Positions 16,928 to 26,215 of a stretch of DNA of 64,000 nt are shown here, piece after piece. Within the stretch, counting starts at the first letter, position 1. Every line of letters begins with the position of its first letter. Where the stretch lies: positions 3,100,001 through 3,164,000 of the forward strand of contig NZ_CP084296.1 of NCBI RefSeq assembly GCF_020271745.1, given 5' to 3'. The notes beneath the pieces were generated by a model, which did no database searches, had not been told where the DNA came from, and was given only the letters and a program-made list of their open reading frames with translations. The position numbers and the translations under genes are program-made. Origin of the DNA: Providencia alcalifaciens (GTDB lineage Bacteria; Pseudomonadota; Gammaproteobacteria; Enterobacterales; Enterobacteriaceae).

Positions 16928-16962
16928 TTTTTCACCATGTTGGTGATTCCCCATCATGACAA

Positions 16963-16998
16963 ATGCACAGCATCGGTGTTTATTCCGCTGCTGTGCAT
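16963..16998. terminator. Bidirectional terminator between yniB and yniA
   Basis: A perfect 10-bp ATGCACAGCA/TGCTGTGCAT stem followed by ATTTT on the plus strand. It sits between the convergent ends of yniB and yniA. Confidence 0.7.
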
Positions 16999-17006
16999 AT
17001 TTTCGT

Positions 17007-17876
17007 CTATTCGTCGTCTAGTAAATTATCAATAATACTGCGAGCGTGCAGATAGCTTTGCTCATTACCGAACATATTAGCTTGATTGAGTAAGAAATAG
17101 AGCTGATAGAGTGGTTGTCTGTCTAAGAAGCCCGTTGGTAATGGCCAAACGCTTTGGTAACCATCAATAATTTGAATCGGAATTTCTTTATATAATGGCA
17201 ACATGGCGATATCACATTCCCGATCACCCCAATAACAGGCAGGGTCATAGAGTACGCCATCCATTTGGTTGGTGACTGCGCAGTTTGCAGGCCACAGATC
17301 CCCATGTAATAAAGAGGGTTGAGGTTGATGGCCAGATAAGCGGTGTTTAACAATATCCACGAGTTTTTGAATATTGCCAAAAACCATACCTTTCTCAGAT
17401 GCAATTTGTAATTGAAGACCAATACGCTTTTCTGCAAAGAATGCATTCCAACGTTTTTCCCACCCATTAGGTTGAACAATGGTACTGAGCATAGTATCAA
17501 AATCGAACCCATAGCTCGGCTGTTCTTCCCATTGATGTAATCGTGCCAACTGTTGACCAAAATGCCAGGCATTGGTGCTATCAAAATGTTTTAACGGGAA
17601 ATATTCGAGGAGAAGAAAGCTATGGTGCTTGTTGCTACCCAATCCGTAGACTTTGGGAACGGTGATAGTTTGGCTTTTCGCTAGCATTTCAAGCTGTTCT
17701 GCCTCTTGTTTAAAAAGAGGGAGAAATTCGCGGCGATTTTGTTTTACGAACACCGTATGCTCGCCATAATCGATTCTTAAAGTGTGATGAATATCCCCAC
17801 CAGAAAGAATCACTTTATTTCGCAGCTCTGCCTCACCAAAGTGTTCAATTAATAAACGATTCATCGCTTGCCACAT
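17007..17876 (-). CDS. yniA: Fructosamine kinase family protein YniA
   Basis: A 289-residue aminoglycoside-phosphotransferase-fold kinase of the fructosamine kinase family, expected to phosphorylate protein- or amino-acid-bound ketoamines or a related small molecule. The catalytic loop LLHGDLWPANCAV and the metal-binding YDPACYWGDRECDIAM are intact. The MWQAMNRLL start at 17876 matches the E. coli N-terminus and has GAGGTGG upstream; the longer frame adds 11 residues without family support. The physiological substrate is not known with certainty. Confidence 0.88.
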   Translation of the reverse strand: MWQAMNRLLIEHFGEAELRNKVILSGGDIHHTLRIDYGEHTVFVKQNRREFLPLFKQEAEQLEMLAKSQTITVPKVYGLGSNKHHSFLLLEYFPLKHFDSTNAWHFGQQLARLHQWEEQPSYGFDFDTMLSTIVQPNGWEKRWNAFFAEKRIGLQLQIASEKGMVFGNIQKLVDIVKHRLSGHQPQPSLLHGDLWPANCAVTNQMDGVLYDPACYWGDRECDIAMLPLYKEIPIQIIDGYQSVWPLPTGFLDRQPLYQLYFLLNQANMFGNEQSYLHARSIIDNLLDDE

Positions 17877-18105
17877 GATCCACCTCGCTGTGATTTGGTC
17901 TTCACTCATACCATACTATAGCGTCAATTTAGGAATTAACAGTGATCATTGTTTAATAATTGCGCCTTATTCCGAAATGATTGATGGCTGATTTTGTTCA
18001 AGAATTGGGAGGGGGAATTGTTTTTGGCGATAACGAATGGATATCGTGTTTCTTCTTTTATATAGAGCAAGGGTCAAGATAGAAGAGAGTAAAATAGAAG
18101 AACGG

Positions 18106-18141
18106 AAAAGCTGAATAGGTTTTCACCGTATTCAGCTTTTT
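18106..18141. terminator. Terminator after sitD
   Basis: An AAAGCTGAATA/TATTCAGCTTT stem with a 12-base loop. It is flanked by A and T runs, so it could work for the leftward sit operon ending at 18146. Confidence 0.7.
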
Positions 18142-18145
18142 ATCA

Positions 18146-19012
18146 TTAGGCAGTATGCAAATCTTGGCGTGATGTATGGGATTTACGTCGTGCGAGGATT
18201 AATTTGCTATAGAGCAAGGCGATAACAAAGTAGCCCGCTTGGATAACCACAATGGTTGGGCCAGTTGTCGCATTAATATGGAAGCTGACGATCGTACCCA
18301 GTACACTGGAGGTGACTGAGGCGATAATTGCTACCACCAACATCCAACCAAAGCTCCGACACAGTACAAAGGCGATGATCCCCGGTGAAATCAACATTGC
18401 AATCACCAGAATGATCCCGACAGCTTGCAGTGATGCGACGATAGTTAAAGCCAATAGTGAAAGTAATCCGTAATGTAGCCATTTAACCGGCAAACCGATA
18501 ACACGGGCTTGGTTTGGGTCAAAGCAGTACAACATAAAGTCTTTACGTTTGAGTAAGATAATCGCAATGGTGATCCCTGCAAACAGTAAAATTTGTTTAA
18601 ATTCTTTGTCAGTGATCCCCAAAATATCCCCGAATAAAATATGGGTAAGATGTTGCTCAGTATCGATTTTTGCGAACATCACTAAACCGACAGCAAACAT
18701 ACCTGAGAAGACAATACCCATGACGGTGTCTTCTTTTATTCGACTGTTCTCTTTTAAATAACCAGTAGCAACGGCGCAAAATAGCCCCGAAACAAAAGCA
18801 CCAATAGCGAGTGGAATACCAATCAGAGACGCAATGATAATACCGGGTAATACCGCATGGGAAATGGCATCTCCCATCAATGACCAGCCTTTCAAGACTA
18901 AAAAGCAGGACAAAATGGCACAGACAGTACCGGTAACAATCGCCGTAATCAGGGCTTTTTGCATAAATGGGAATGCGAAAGGAGCCATCAGTAAATCCAT
19001 AAAATCATTCAT
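18146..19012 (-). CDS. sitD: Mn/Fe ABC importer permease SitD (YfeD)
   Basis: One of two membrane permeases of the SitABCD manganese/iron importer, a family shared with Yersinia YfeABCD. The 288 residues have about eight membrane segments and the family motifs GDAISHAVLPGI and LVIAMLISPGI. The ATG at 19012 has AAGGAG upstream and overlaps sitC by 8 bases, which suggests translational coupling. The open frame further upstream is inside sitC and is not used. Confidence 0.93.
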   Translation of the reverse strand: MNDFMDLLMAPFAFPFMQKALITAIVTGTVCAILSCFLVLKGWSLMGDAISHAVLPGIIIASLIGIPLAIGAFVSGLFCAVATGYLKENSRIKEDTVMGIVFSGMFAVGLVMFAKIDTEQHLTHILFGDILGITDKEFKQILLFAGITIAIILLKRKDFMLYCFDPNQARVIGLPVKWLHYGLLSLLALTIVASLQAVGIILVIAMLISPGIIAFVLCRSFGWMLVVAIIASVTSSVLGTIVSFHINATTGPTIVVIQAGYFVIALLYSKLILARRKSHTSRQDLHTA

Positions 19013-19895
19013 GGCTCGCTCCTTGCTGTTTACTGTGATGCAAGTCAGCAACCTCACGGCGTGCTTTGCGTCGAGAGGCGAACAGCCCGTGTTTTGGTGC
19101 AAAGAAGAACGCCAGTAAGAAAATTACCGTTTGGAACGTGACGATCAGCCCACCTGTTGCTCCATTTAAAAAGTAGCTGAGGTAGGCACCGATGGCGCTG
19201 GTGGCTGTACCGATAGAGACGGAAATGATCAGCAATGTTTTAAATTTATCTGTCAGTAAATAGGCAGTTGCACCCGGAGTGACCACCATCGCAATGACCA
19301 ATATCGCCCCAACGGTTTGCAGTGCGGCAACGGTACATGCGCTTAATAAGGTGAAGAAAATAATTTTTAGGCGCAGTGGATTTAAACCGATAGAGCGCGC
19401 GTGGCTTTCATCAAAAAACACTGCCAGTAAATCTTTCCATAGGCACATCAGGACAACAAAAGAAACCGCGATGATAATTTCGACTTGAAGCACGTCAGCA
19501 TCGGCGATCCCCAAAATATTACCGAAGATAATACTTTGTACGTTCACGGAGGTTGGGTTCAACGAAACAATCAATAACCCCGCCGCAAAAAAGGTGGAGA
19601 AGATAAAGCCAATAACGGCATCTTCTCGTAAGCGGGTAAGATGTTTAACAAACGTCATGGCGAGGGCGGCGAGAATACCGGTAAAAAAGGCCCCCGCGGC
19701 GTAAGGTAATCCAAGCGCATAAGCGCCCGCCACACCAGGAACAACAGAGTGGGAGAGGGCATCTCCCATCAGCGACCAACCTTTGAGCATTAAATAAGCT
19801 GATAAGAAAGCGCACACGGCTCCGACAATGGCACTCACCCAAATAGCTTTAACCATAAAGTTGTACTCAAAGGGTTGCAGTAACAACTCAATCAT
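19005..19895 (-). CDS. sitC: Mn/Fe ABC importer permease SitC (YfeC)
   Basis: The first permease subunit, 296 residues, paralogous to SitD. It has the matching motifs [20 protein letters not shown] and [14 protein letters not shown], and pairs with SitD to form the membrane channel. It overlaps sitB by four bases (ATGA). The last 30 residues are charged and rich in Arg and His ([20 protein letters not shown]), a cytoplasmic tail. Confidence 0.93.
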   Translation of the reverse strand: MIELLLQPFEYNFMVKAIWVSAIVGAVCAFLSAYLMLKGWSLMGDALSHSVVPGVAGAYALGLPYAAGAFFTGILAALAMTFVKHLTRLREDAVIGFIFSTFFAAGLLIVSLNPTSVNVQSIIFGNILGIADADVLQVEIIIAVSFVVLMCLWKDLLAVFFDESHARSIGLNPLRLKIIFFTLLSACTVAALQTVGAILVIAMVVTPGATAYLLTDKFKTLLIISVSIGTATSAIGAYLSYFLNGATGGLIVTFQTVIFLLAFFFAPKHGLFASRRKARREVADLHHSKQQGASHE

Positions 19896-20782
19896 TCAGA
19901 TTCCTTAGGCTGATTTTTTCTAACCGGTGCATCGTGATCGTGACCATAGAAGACGGCGGCACGTTCATCATCAGTAATAACCGTGACAGAGCGTGGGTCA
20001 TCATCGTCGTGAAGCTCTTGACCAGATAGGTTAATATGACGCAGCACGCCCCCAAATGCTTTTTGCAGATTTCGTTGGGTAAAGGTGGTTTCCGTTGGAC
20101 CACTCGCCAGTACAGTGCGGTTTATTAAAATCACATGGTCACAAAATTCAGGTACACTTCCCAAGTTATGGGTTGAGACTAGAATTAAATGCCCTTCATC
20201 GCGCAGGCTGCGGAGTAGGTCAATAATGGCATTTTCTGTTTTTACATCGACCCCCGTAAAGGGTTCGTCAAGTAATAAAACTTTACCTTGCTGGGCGAGG
20301 GCGCGAGCCAAAAATACCCGTTTTTTCTGACCGCCTGAAAGCTCACCAATTTGGCGGTGTTCCAAACCCGCTAAATCTACGCGTTCTAAAGCTATTTTGA
20401 CGGCTTCTTTGTCTTCTTTTTTAGGAATACGAAAGAAACCCATTTTGCCGTAACGCCCCATCATAACCACATCAGAAACTAGCACTGGGAAATTCCAATC
20501 GACTTCTTCTGTTTGTGGAACGTAGGCAATAATATTCTCTTTTAATGCCGCTTTAATTGGCTGATCATTGAGGGTTACACTACCGGATGATGGCGTCACT
20601 AACCCCATAATGGTTTTAAACAGCGTTGATTTACCACTTCCGTTTACGCCCACAAGGGCGCAAATGGAACCACCGTGAATATTGAAACTTGCATCATAAA
20701 TCGCGGTATGACCATTGTTGTAGGTGACAGTTGCGTCATCAACAACCAGAGTCGGATGTTCAAATTGATTTGTATGTCTCAT
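19892..20782 (-). CDS. sitB: Mn/Fe ABC importer ATPase SitB (YfeB)
   Basis: The ATP-binding subunit, 296 residues. Walker A is GVNGSGKST, the Q-loop is in [10 protein letters not shown], the signature is LSGGQKKR, Walker B is [10 protein letters not shown], and the switch His is in STHN. The C-terminal extension after the ABC domain is rich in Asp and His ([20 protein letters not shown]), as often seen in this family. The ATG immediately follows the sitA stop, so the two are translationally close. Confidence 0.93.
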   Translation of the reverse strand: MRHTNQFEHPTLVVDDATVTYNNGHTAIYDASFNIHGGSICALVGVNGSGKSTLFKTIMGLVTPSSGSVTLNDQPIKAALKENIIAYVPQTEEVDWNFPVLVSDVVMMGRYGKMGFFRIPKKEDKEAVKIALERVDLAGLEHRQIGELSGGQKKRVFLARALAQQGKVLLLDEPFTGVDVKTENAIIDLLRSLRDEGHLILVSTHNLGSVPEFCDHVILINRTVLASGPTETTFTQRNLQKAFGGVLRHINLSGQELHDDDDPRSVTVITDDERAAVFYGHDHDAPVRKNQPKESE

Positions 20783-21694
20783 TTACTGTGAAAATCCTTT
20801 TGCGATGGTATCGACGGTTGTGTTCAACAGGTCTATATAGGTTGGTACAGGGCCTTCAGCGGTTGATAGTGAATCGACGTATAATACTCCGCCGTATTTT
20901 GCACCAGTCTCTTTACTGACCTGCAGAGCTGGCTTGTCTGAAATGGTGCTTTCGCTGAAAACAACGGGAATGTTGTGCTCACGAACGGTATCAATCACTT
21001 TTTTAACTTGCATTGGTGAGCCTTGCTCTTCAGCATTGATGGGCCACAAATAGACTTCTTTAAAGCCATAATCTTTAGTGAGGTAGCTAAATGCGCCTTC
21101 ACTGGTCACCAACCAACGCTTATCTTCAGGAATACGATTTAAACGTTCACGTAAAGGTGCATCAAGTGACGCAATTTCTTGGGAATATTTTTTAGCGTTC
21201 GCATTATAAGTATCAGCGTTTTCTGGGTCATATTTCACCAACGCCTTACGGATGTTTTCGATATAGATTTGTGCATTAGCAGGAGACATCCAAGCGTGAG
21301 GATTAGGGTTATCTTTATATTCCCCTTCACGGATTGGCATCGGCTCAATGCCTTCAGTGACTACAACCGCAGGTACATCCTTAAGGTTTTCAAAGAAACG
21401 CTGAAACCAAACTTCCAGATTCATTCCATTCCATAAGATAAGGTTAGCATCATAGGCTTTCATAATATCTTTTGGTGTTGGTTGATAACCGTGAATTTCA
21501 GCACCCGGTTTAGTGATGGATTCGACAATTGCGGCATCACCGGCTACATTTTGAGCAATGTCTTGTATTATAGTAAATGTGGTGACCACTTTAAATTTTT
21601 TAGCCAAAGCAGGTTGGCTGACAAATAAAACGGCAGCTAATGCAATGAATATGGTACGTAATGGCGTTGATAATCGGAATAAAAAGTTTGTCAT
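20783..21694 (-). CDS. sitA: Mn/Fe-binding periplasmic protein SitA (YfeA)
   Basis: The periplasmic solute-binding protein of the importer, 303 residues, cluster A-I (ZnuA/SitA/PsaA type). A signal peptide spans about residues 1-31 (ending ...VSQPALA). Metal-ligand segments are visible: GAEIHGYQPTP, NPNPHAWMSP, VTSEGAFSYL and the late Asp/Glu loop (VLYVDSLSTAEGP). It is the first gene of sitABCD, and a near-perfect Fur box stands about 170 bases upstream. Confidence 0.94.
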   Translation of the reverse strand: MTNFLFRLSTPLRTIFIALAAVLFVSQPALAKKFKVVTTFTIIQDIAQNVAGDAAIVESITKPGAEIHGYQPTPKDIMKAYDANLILWNGMNLEVWFQRFFENLKDVPAVVVTEGIEPMPIREGEYKDNPNPHAWMSPANAQIYIENIRKALVKYDPENADTYNANAKKYSQEIASLDAPLRERLNRIPEDKRWLVTSEGAFSYLTKDYGFKEVYLWPINAEEQGSPMQVKKVIDTVREHNIPVVFSESTISDKPALQVSKETGAKYGGVLYVDSLSTAEGPVPTYIDLLNTTVDTIAKGFSQ

Positions 21695-22064
21695 AAAATA
21701 GATCCTAACGTTGGGTCACGAGCTCTATTAACTAAATTAATCTCATTAAATGGTTAATCTAAATAAGTACGTTGTTGGGTTTGAATATATCTTCTCATTT
21801 ATATTGACCTATTTGACTCTACAATGAGTATGGTCTTTCGGGCTGATAGTATTTATATCCCAATTGATAATGATTATCAATATCAGTTATGAAAAATCCC
21901 GTTAAATGGTAAGAGAGGTATTTTTATAATCGATGGGATGCCGGTTACCATTAATTATTTAACATGACTAAAACACGTCCAGAAGTAAAAGTTAAGTAAA
22001 AAATGTATTATTTTTCTAAAGATTAGCTATTCTTTTGGTGTTTTAATTTGCAGAGGATACAACA
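21695..22064. other. sitA/emtA divergent promoter region
   Basis: About 370 bases with both promoters. Apart from the Fur box I see no second operator I would defend. An MntR site is expected for this operon in relatives, but none is clear here. Confidence 0.5.
21863..21881 (-). promoter_or_regulatory. Fur box upstream of sitABCD
   Basis: The 19-bp ATTGATAATGATTATCAAT is a perfect palindrome around its central base and matches the Fur 7-1-7 pattern almost completely. It lies 170 bases upstream of sitA, so iron repression of the importer is expected. Confidence 0.9.
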
Positions 22065-22724
22065 GTGAAAAAAATGGTTGGCAGTGCGCTTGTACTTTTG
22101 CTATTGGCAGGTTGCTCAAGTGATCCCAATAAAACCGCGAACAGAACTAGAATGTTAGATAACCGTAATCAAATACCAAATACGGTAGCCAATACGAGTT
22201 ATCCGCGAACTCCTTATGATGAGTTTATTCGTGAATCTGCGAATCGCTATAGTGTGGATGAAACACTGATCAGAGCCATTATTGAAGTAGAGTCTAATTT
22301 CCGACCTGAAGTGGTGAGTAAATCGAATGCCATTGGTTTAATGCAAATTAAAGCGTCAACAGCCGGACGTGATGCATATCGTTATCAAGGACGTTCTGGT
22401 GAGCCAAGTTCTAGCGATTTAAAAGATCCACGTAAAAATATTGATATCGGTACAACCTATATTCGTATTCTCAAAGAGCAACATTTGGCGGGTATTAGCC
22501 ACCCGCAGACCATGTATTATGCGACCGTTGTGGCTTACGTGAATGGGGCTGGGGCATTATTAAGAACATTTGATAATGATAAAACTAAAGCTATCGCGAT
22601 GATAAATAATTTATCGCCAGAAGAGTTCTATCAACATGTTCAGTCTAAACACCCAGCACCGCAGGCTCCACGCTATTTGTGGAAAGTGAAGAATGCGTAT
22701 AATGCATTAGCGGTGAGTTACTGA
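22065..22724 (+). CDS. emtA: Membrane-bound lytic transglycosylase EmtA (MltE)
   Basis: A 219-residue outer-membrane lipoprotein that cleaves peptidoglycan glycan strands internally. The lipobox is LLLAGCSS near residue 16. The SLT domain carries [27 protein letters not shown] with the catalytic Glu, then [18 protein letters not shown], matching E. coli EmtA as I recall it. The frame ends 7 bases inside the 3' end of the convergent marC gene. It is divergent from sitA. Confidence 0.92.
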   Translation: MKKMVGSALVLLLLAGCSSDPNKTANRTRMLDNRNQIPNTVANTSYPRTPYDEFIRESANRYSVDETLIRAIIEVESNFRPEVVSKSNAIGLMQIKASTAGRDAYRYQGRSGEPSSSDLKDPRKNIDIGTTYIRILKEQHLAGISHPQTMYYATVVAYVNGAGALLRTFDNDKTKAIAMINNLSPEEFYQHVQSKHPAPQAPRYLWKVKNAYNALAVSY

Positions 22725-23422
22725 TATTCCATCATTAAGTGTGGGAGTTGCGCGATAATTTCAACGATTCCGTTAATGACGAATTGCACTCCCATACAAA
22801 TTAATAAAAACCCCATTATCCGCCCAATTGCATCAATCCCACTGTTTCCTAGCCATTTCATAATTGACGTTGCGCCCCGTAACCCAATCCAAACAATCAC
22901 ACTGGCAATCAGAAAAACAATAATGGGTGCGACAGTGATAACCCATGGCGTAAAACCAATATCCCCTTGCAAAGAGGCGGTGGAACTAATAATGATCGCG
23001 ATGGTACCTGGACCTGCGGTACTTGGCATCGCGAGGGGAACGAAGGCAATATTTTGGTTACCTTGACGTTTTTTGGGAACACTTAAATCGTCAGTGGAAA
23101 CATTACTGTTGTCTTCACTATTTTCTGAATTAGGAAATAGCATCCCAAAACCAATAAAGGCCACAATAAGCCCCCCTGCAATACGCAGCCCGGGAATGGA
23201 AATTCCGAAGGTGTTCATGACTAATTGGCCCGCATAAAAAGCGACGAGCATGATACAAAAGACATAAATTGCAGCCAGACGTGATTGGTGGTCACGTTGT
23301 TCTTTGGTCATGTTGGCCGAAATACTGAGCATCACGGCAATGGCGGTCAGTGGGTTAGCCAGTGGAAGGAGTAATACTAAGCCAAGGCCAACGGCTTGAA
23401 AAAGTTGTAAAATATCTTGCAT
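22718..23422 (-). CDS. marC: MarC-family inner membrane protein
   Basis: 234 residues with six membrane segments. It matches E. coli MarC in [40 protein letters not shown] and the C-terminal [17 protein letters not shown]. The central loop ([15 protein letters not shown]) is hydrophilic and longer than usual. The function is unresolved, and an earlier link to antibiotic resistance in E. coli was not upheld. I chose the ATG at 23422, since the 20 residues upstream are not family-like. Its end overlaps emtA by 7 bases tail to tail. Confidence 0.9.
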   Translation of the reverse strand: MQDILQLFQAVGLGLVLLLPLANPLTAIAVMLSISANMTKEQRDHQSRLAAIYVFCIMLVAFYAGQLVMNTFGISIPGLRIAGGLIVAFIGFGMLFPNSENSEDNSNVSTDDLSVPKKRQGNQNIAFVPLAMPSTAGPGTIAIIISSTASLQGDIGFTPWVITVAPIIVFLIASVIVWIGLRGATSIMKWLGNSGIDAIGRIMGFLLICMGVQFVINGIVEIIAQLPHLMMEYQ

Positions 23423-23965
23423 GTCGAAAAATACCCTCCAAATTAATCTAGAATGGCTTCTCGTTGGAACTATAACAAACATTGTTACTAATTTGTGGAA
23501 TCAGAAGGGTATTCTCCCACCAAATTTAGGATAAAGAGATTTTTTAACGTGAAATTGCGTAATGTTTTTACTTAATGAGTAACAAAGTTGTTCACATTAA
23601 CTGTGGATAACATCCCTATTCATGTGTGAATAAGTGTAATTATTTGTTGAATAACAATGGAGTATGGTGCTGGATTAAAAACATTCAATATTTTGAGCAA
23701 AAAAAAACCTTTTTATGTGAGATAAAAAGGTCAAGGGCATTATTGCTAGAGGGGGTTTATGTTCATTTGTTATTAAGTATATACAGTACTATCTGTTTTA
23801 CTGACAGGTTATGTAAATTCGTTAAAAGATTATTGTCAGGCGATAATATTATTTCTTGGTAATATAATTGGAATATTCTTTACAAACTCTTTTTTATTTT
23901 AAAAACTGCTTTACGGTTTATTGTGTATTCTAAATTTCATGTTAAATAGAATTTTAGGATAGCCA
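23423..23965. other. Intergenic region holding a candidate small RNA
   Basis: About 540 bases between marC and the next gene. It contains one TGTGGATAA DnaA-box-like nonamer at 23602-23610 and a leftward intrinsic terminator with no protein gene in front of it (listed separately). The 78-codon plus-strand frame in this region has no ribosome site or family features. Confidence 0.5.
23699..23769 (-). ncRNA. Candidate novel small RNA, about 70 nt
   Basis: On the minus strand a perfect 9-bp stem CCTTTTTAT/ATAAAAAGG (23708-23730) with a 5-base loop is followed by nine T, an excellent Rho-independent terminator. No ORF precedes it. A TATACT -10-like hexamer lies at 23781-23776 on the same strand, giving a start near 23769. 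The transcript would contain an unpaired C-rich patch (AACCCCCTCTAG), which could pair with Shine-Dalgarno sequences. I do not recognise it as a known small RNA. The 5' end is a guess. Confidence 0.4.
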
Positions 23966-24364
23966 ATGAGAAAGTTACTGTCACCGTTAGTTACTTCATC
24001 AATGTTGCTTGTTTTGGCTATTGCTGCCGTGCTGATCCTGTTCCCACAAATGTGGAAACAATCTATTTACCCTTCGCTTTCTCAATTATTACCCGCTTCA
24101 GTCAATTCTTTTATGGTACAAAACGGATTGGCAAATAATGTGTGCGATAATTTAGAAAATAATTTAAGAAGCTTTACAGATTACCTGCAAGCAAATGCAG
24201 ACGTTGTCGAAGTGAAGGGAATGAATGGATTAGAAGAGCAAATTGCTAATATCCAAGCTAGATTGAATAATTTACCCAGCGATGTGCGTAATTCAGTATG
24301 CCAACAAGAGTATGCCAATCTTGAAGGGCTAAAAAGCGTTTTTTCTTTAGGATACCGATCATAA
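23966..24364 (+). CDS. Membrane-anchored small protein, unknown function
   Basis: 132 residues. One strong hydrophobic segment around residues 8-27 (SSMLLVLAIAAVLILFP) could be an uncleaved anchor or a signal peptide. The rest is hydrophilic and helical, with two Cys (NVCDNLENNL and SVCQQEY) that could form a disulfide in the periplasm. AGGA precedes the ATG. I do not recognise a family. Confidence 0.6.
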   Translation: MRKLLSPLVTSSMLLVLAIAAVLILFPQMWKQSIYPSLSQLLPASVNSFMVQNGLANNVCDNLENNLRSFTDYLQANADVVEVKGMNGLEEQIANIQARLNNLPSDVRNSVCQQEYANLEGLKSVFSLGYRS

Positions 24365-24477
24365 AATAACAGAGTATTCATTCACTTTGTGTTATTGAAT
24401 ATTATTGACTTCGGCGCCAATTTTTATCGTTTTATCCATGATATGCTTGCCAGATGAATATTAATTTAGGATCTGTG

Positions 24478-24927
24478 ATGAGCATTTTTAAACTTCCATT
24501 TGTGAATTGGTTAGCGCTCAATGGATTTGCTGCTTATTATCTGCATATCAAAGAGGGCTTTTTCTGGAGTTTTTCTGGTTGGATGGGCATTATCGGCATC
24601 CTGATTGCCTTAGAGGCTTTAGGTTGGATTGGCGCAAGTTTATATTATTTTGTTCAGCAAAAAACCTCGCCGAATCCTATTAGCTCGGCATCCTCTCTTA
24701 TTACTAGAGGCCCTTATCGGTTATCTCGTAATCCGTTATACCTTGCTTTTACCTCTCTGAGTTTAAGCTTTGCTTTATTTTCCCATTCGCCTTATTTCTT
24801 GGTTTCAGGTCTGGTCTTTTGGTTAATTACTGACTTGTACACCATTCCCCAAGAAGAAAAATTCTTATCTGAACGTTTTAAAGAGGAGTGGCGTGCTTAT
24901 ATTCAGCAAACACGGCGCTGGCTGTGA
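24478..24927 (+). CDS. Isoprenylcysteine/phospholipid methyltransferase-like membrane protein
   Basis: 149 residues with four hydrophobic segments. The C-terminal half carries the ICMT/PEMT-family signature: TRGPYRLSRNPLYLA, then EEKFLSERFKEEWRAYIQQTRRW. In this family those parts bind S-adenosylmethionine at the membrane. The ATG at 24478 has AGGAT seven bases upstream; the track frame starts eight codons earlier without a ribosome site. The methyl acceptor is unknown. Confidence 0.75.
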   Translation: MSIFKLPFVNWLALNGFAAYYLHIKEGFFWSFSGWMGIIGILIALEALGWIGASLYYFVQQKTSPNPISSASSLITRGPYRLSRNPLYLAFTSLSLSFALFSHSPYFLVSGLVFWLITDLYTIPQEEKFLSERFKEEWRAYIQQTRRWL

Positions 24928-25111
24928 TTTTTATTGATTTAATCTGTTGGTTATCTATTTTTAATAGGCGATTCTACCTATATTTTTGCTTATTGTTGGT
25001 ATTATTTTATGTTAATTTAGCTTTTGGTGTGTTTTTTTTGATGTTGCCCAAGGCAGTTTCAGTCAGGTAAATGTAAACTGGTATAACCCATGGATTTGTG
25101 AGGTTATTGCC

Positions 25112-25459
25112 GTGAACAAAAAAGTGTTGTTAGGTGCTATCGTTTCTTCAGTATTACTGTATTCGGCATCGGCTACAGCATGCCCTTACTGCAATGGAAA
25201 CTATGATCACCGTTATCAAAACAATTATCGCCAAAACAATGAAATCGCTAAGTTAGCGAAAGAGTTTGATGATAAGCGTTTTGAACTGAACAAACTGTAC
25301 GATGCGGGTGCCAGCGATGACGATACGAAAGTGAAAGCGCTGGTGAAAGAGCTTGATGATTTATCACTGCAACTTCGAAATGAAGAAGGCAAACACTATA
25401 ACCGTCCATATCGTGATGGTGGGTGGGGGGGACGCGGTAATCATCGAGGTTGTTGGTAA
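25112..25459 (+). CDS. ZraP-like periplasmic metal-associated protein
   Basis: 115 residues starting with GTG, preceded by GAGG. A signal peptide ends near SATA, followed by a CPYC motif at the start of the mature protein. A central helix pair (DDKRFELNKLYDAGASDDDTK and the following VKELDDLSLQLRNEE) resembles the corresponding region of ZraP, and the C-terminus is Gly/His-rich, ending in Cys-Trp. It is probably a zinc- or copper-binding periplasmic chaperone-like protein of the ZraP/Spy/CpxP group. The mature CxxC is not something I recall in E. coli ZraP. Confidence 0.65.
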   Translation: MNKKVLLGAIVSSVLLYSASATACPYCNGNYDHRYQNNYRQNNEIAKLAKEFDDKRFELNKLYDAGASDDDTKVKALVKELDDLSLQLRNEEGKHYNRPYRDGGWGGRGNHRGCW

Positions 25460-25473
25460 CGCGTTGTTTTAAT

Positions 25474-25508
25474 AAGGCTATTCAAAGTCATGTTGGGTAG
25501 CCTTTTCA
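25474..25508 (+). terminator. Hairpin after ZraP-like gene
   Basis: An AAGGCTA/TAGCCTT stem with a 17-base loop is followed by TTC. A weak terminator candidate. Confidence 0.45.
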
Positions 25509-25580
25509 TCGTTTTTCGCAAAATGATGGAATGGTATTTTTCTCCCCTTAACGATTTATCGTAAAAAAGTGTGGTGAGAG

Positions 25581-25958
25581 ATGAAAAAAGGAATAATTAC
25601 CACGTTATTGGCGTTATTAACCTTTGTGTTACTGATACCGAGTTCCTCTGCACGGCTTGTTTATACCGCAGATGAAATGAATGCAATTATCAATAAGCAA
25701 GGTGTCCCGTATCATGAGGATTGGCATGCTATTTATGCTGATCATATTAACTTTGAACTCTGTTCAGCCACCGTAGATTTAGTCTATCTTATTAGCGCAT
25801 TAGAGAATCCCACAACCCTGAATCTTTCATTATCGCGTTCAAAATCACGTATCGCATGGTTACCTGAATATGCGGTGAGAACGGATTGTAATGGCTATGG
25901 TAATAATGTTCTTATTATGACGGCGGATTACGCGTCAATTAGCCCAGAGCAGCAGTAA
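25581..25958 (+). CDS. Small exported protein, unknown function
   Basis: 125 residues with a signal peptide at about 1-24 (ending PSSSA). The mature protein contains two Cys (FELCSATVDLVYL and VRTDCNGYG), likely a disulfide pair in the periplasm, and the segment SLSRSKSRIAWLPEYAV. GGTGAGAG before the ATG supports the start. I cannot name a family. It is the last of a run of small envelope genes before thrS. Confidence 0.6.
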   Translation: MKKGIITTLLALLTFVLLIPSSSARLVYTADEMNAIINKQGVPYHEDWHAIYADHINFELCSATVDLVYLISALENPTTLNLSLSRSKSRIAWLPEYAVRTDCNGYGNNVLIMTADYASISPEQQ

Positions 25959-26170
25959 TTTTAGCGCTAGAATAATCAACAACTGGCTATCGCCATAAAA
26001 TATGTCTGTGTTATGATTACGAGTTGAGTTGCTAGCGATGTGCATAATTGCGTTATCGATTATATCTGTTTCGGCTTATATAGTGTGTACATAGTTGTGT
26101 ACCTATCTCGCATAGTGAAGTGAGAAATCGTGAGCAACGTATTGATTTATAAACTTTGGAATAATCAAGC

Positions 26171-26196
26171 AAGTGATCTTTCGTGTGGGTCACCAC
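26171..26196 (+). promoter_or_regulatory. thrS translational operator hairpin
   Basis: The leader segment (AGTGATCTTTCGTGTGGGTCAC...) forms a stem whose loop carries CGT at 26182-26184, mimicking the tRNA-Thr anticodon. It ends about 20 bases before the thrS ATG. In E. coli the homologous element (operator domain 2) binds threonyl-tRNA synthetase and blocks its own translation. The sequence here is very close to the E. coli leader as I remember it. Confidence 0.75.
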
Positions 26197-26215
26197 TGCT
26201 GATAAGGATTTTTTA

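Noticed and set aside
23602-23610. DnaA box TGTGGATAA
   Set aside because: A single nonamer without a cluster is expected by chance and no replication feature is nearby.
23626-23862. 78-codon plus-strand frame
   Set aside because: No ribosome site and no family-like sequence; it lies across a leftward terminator.
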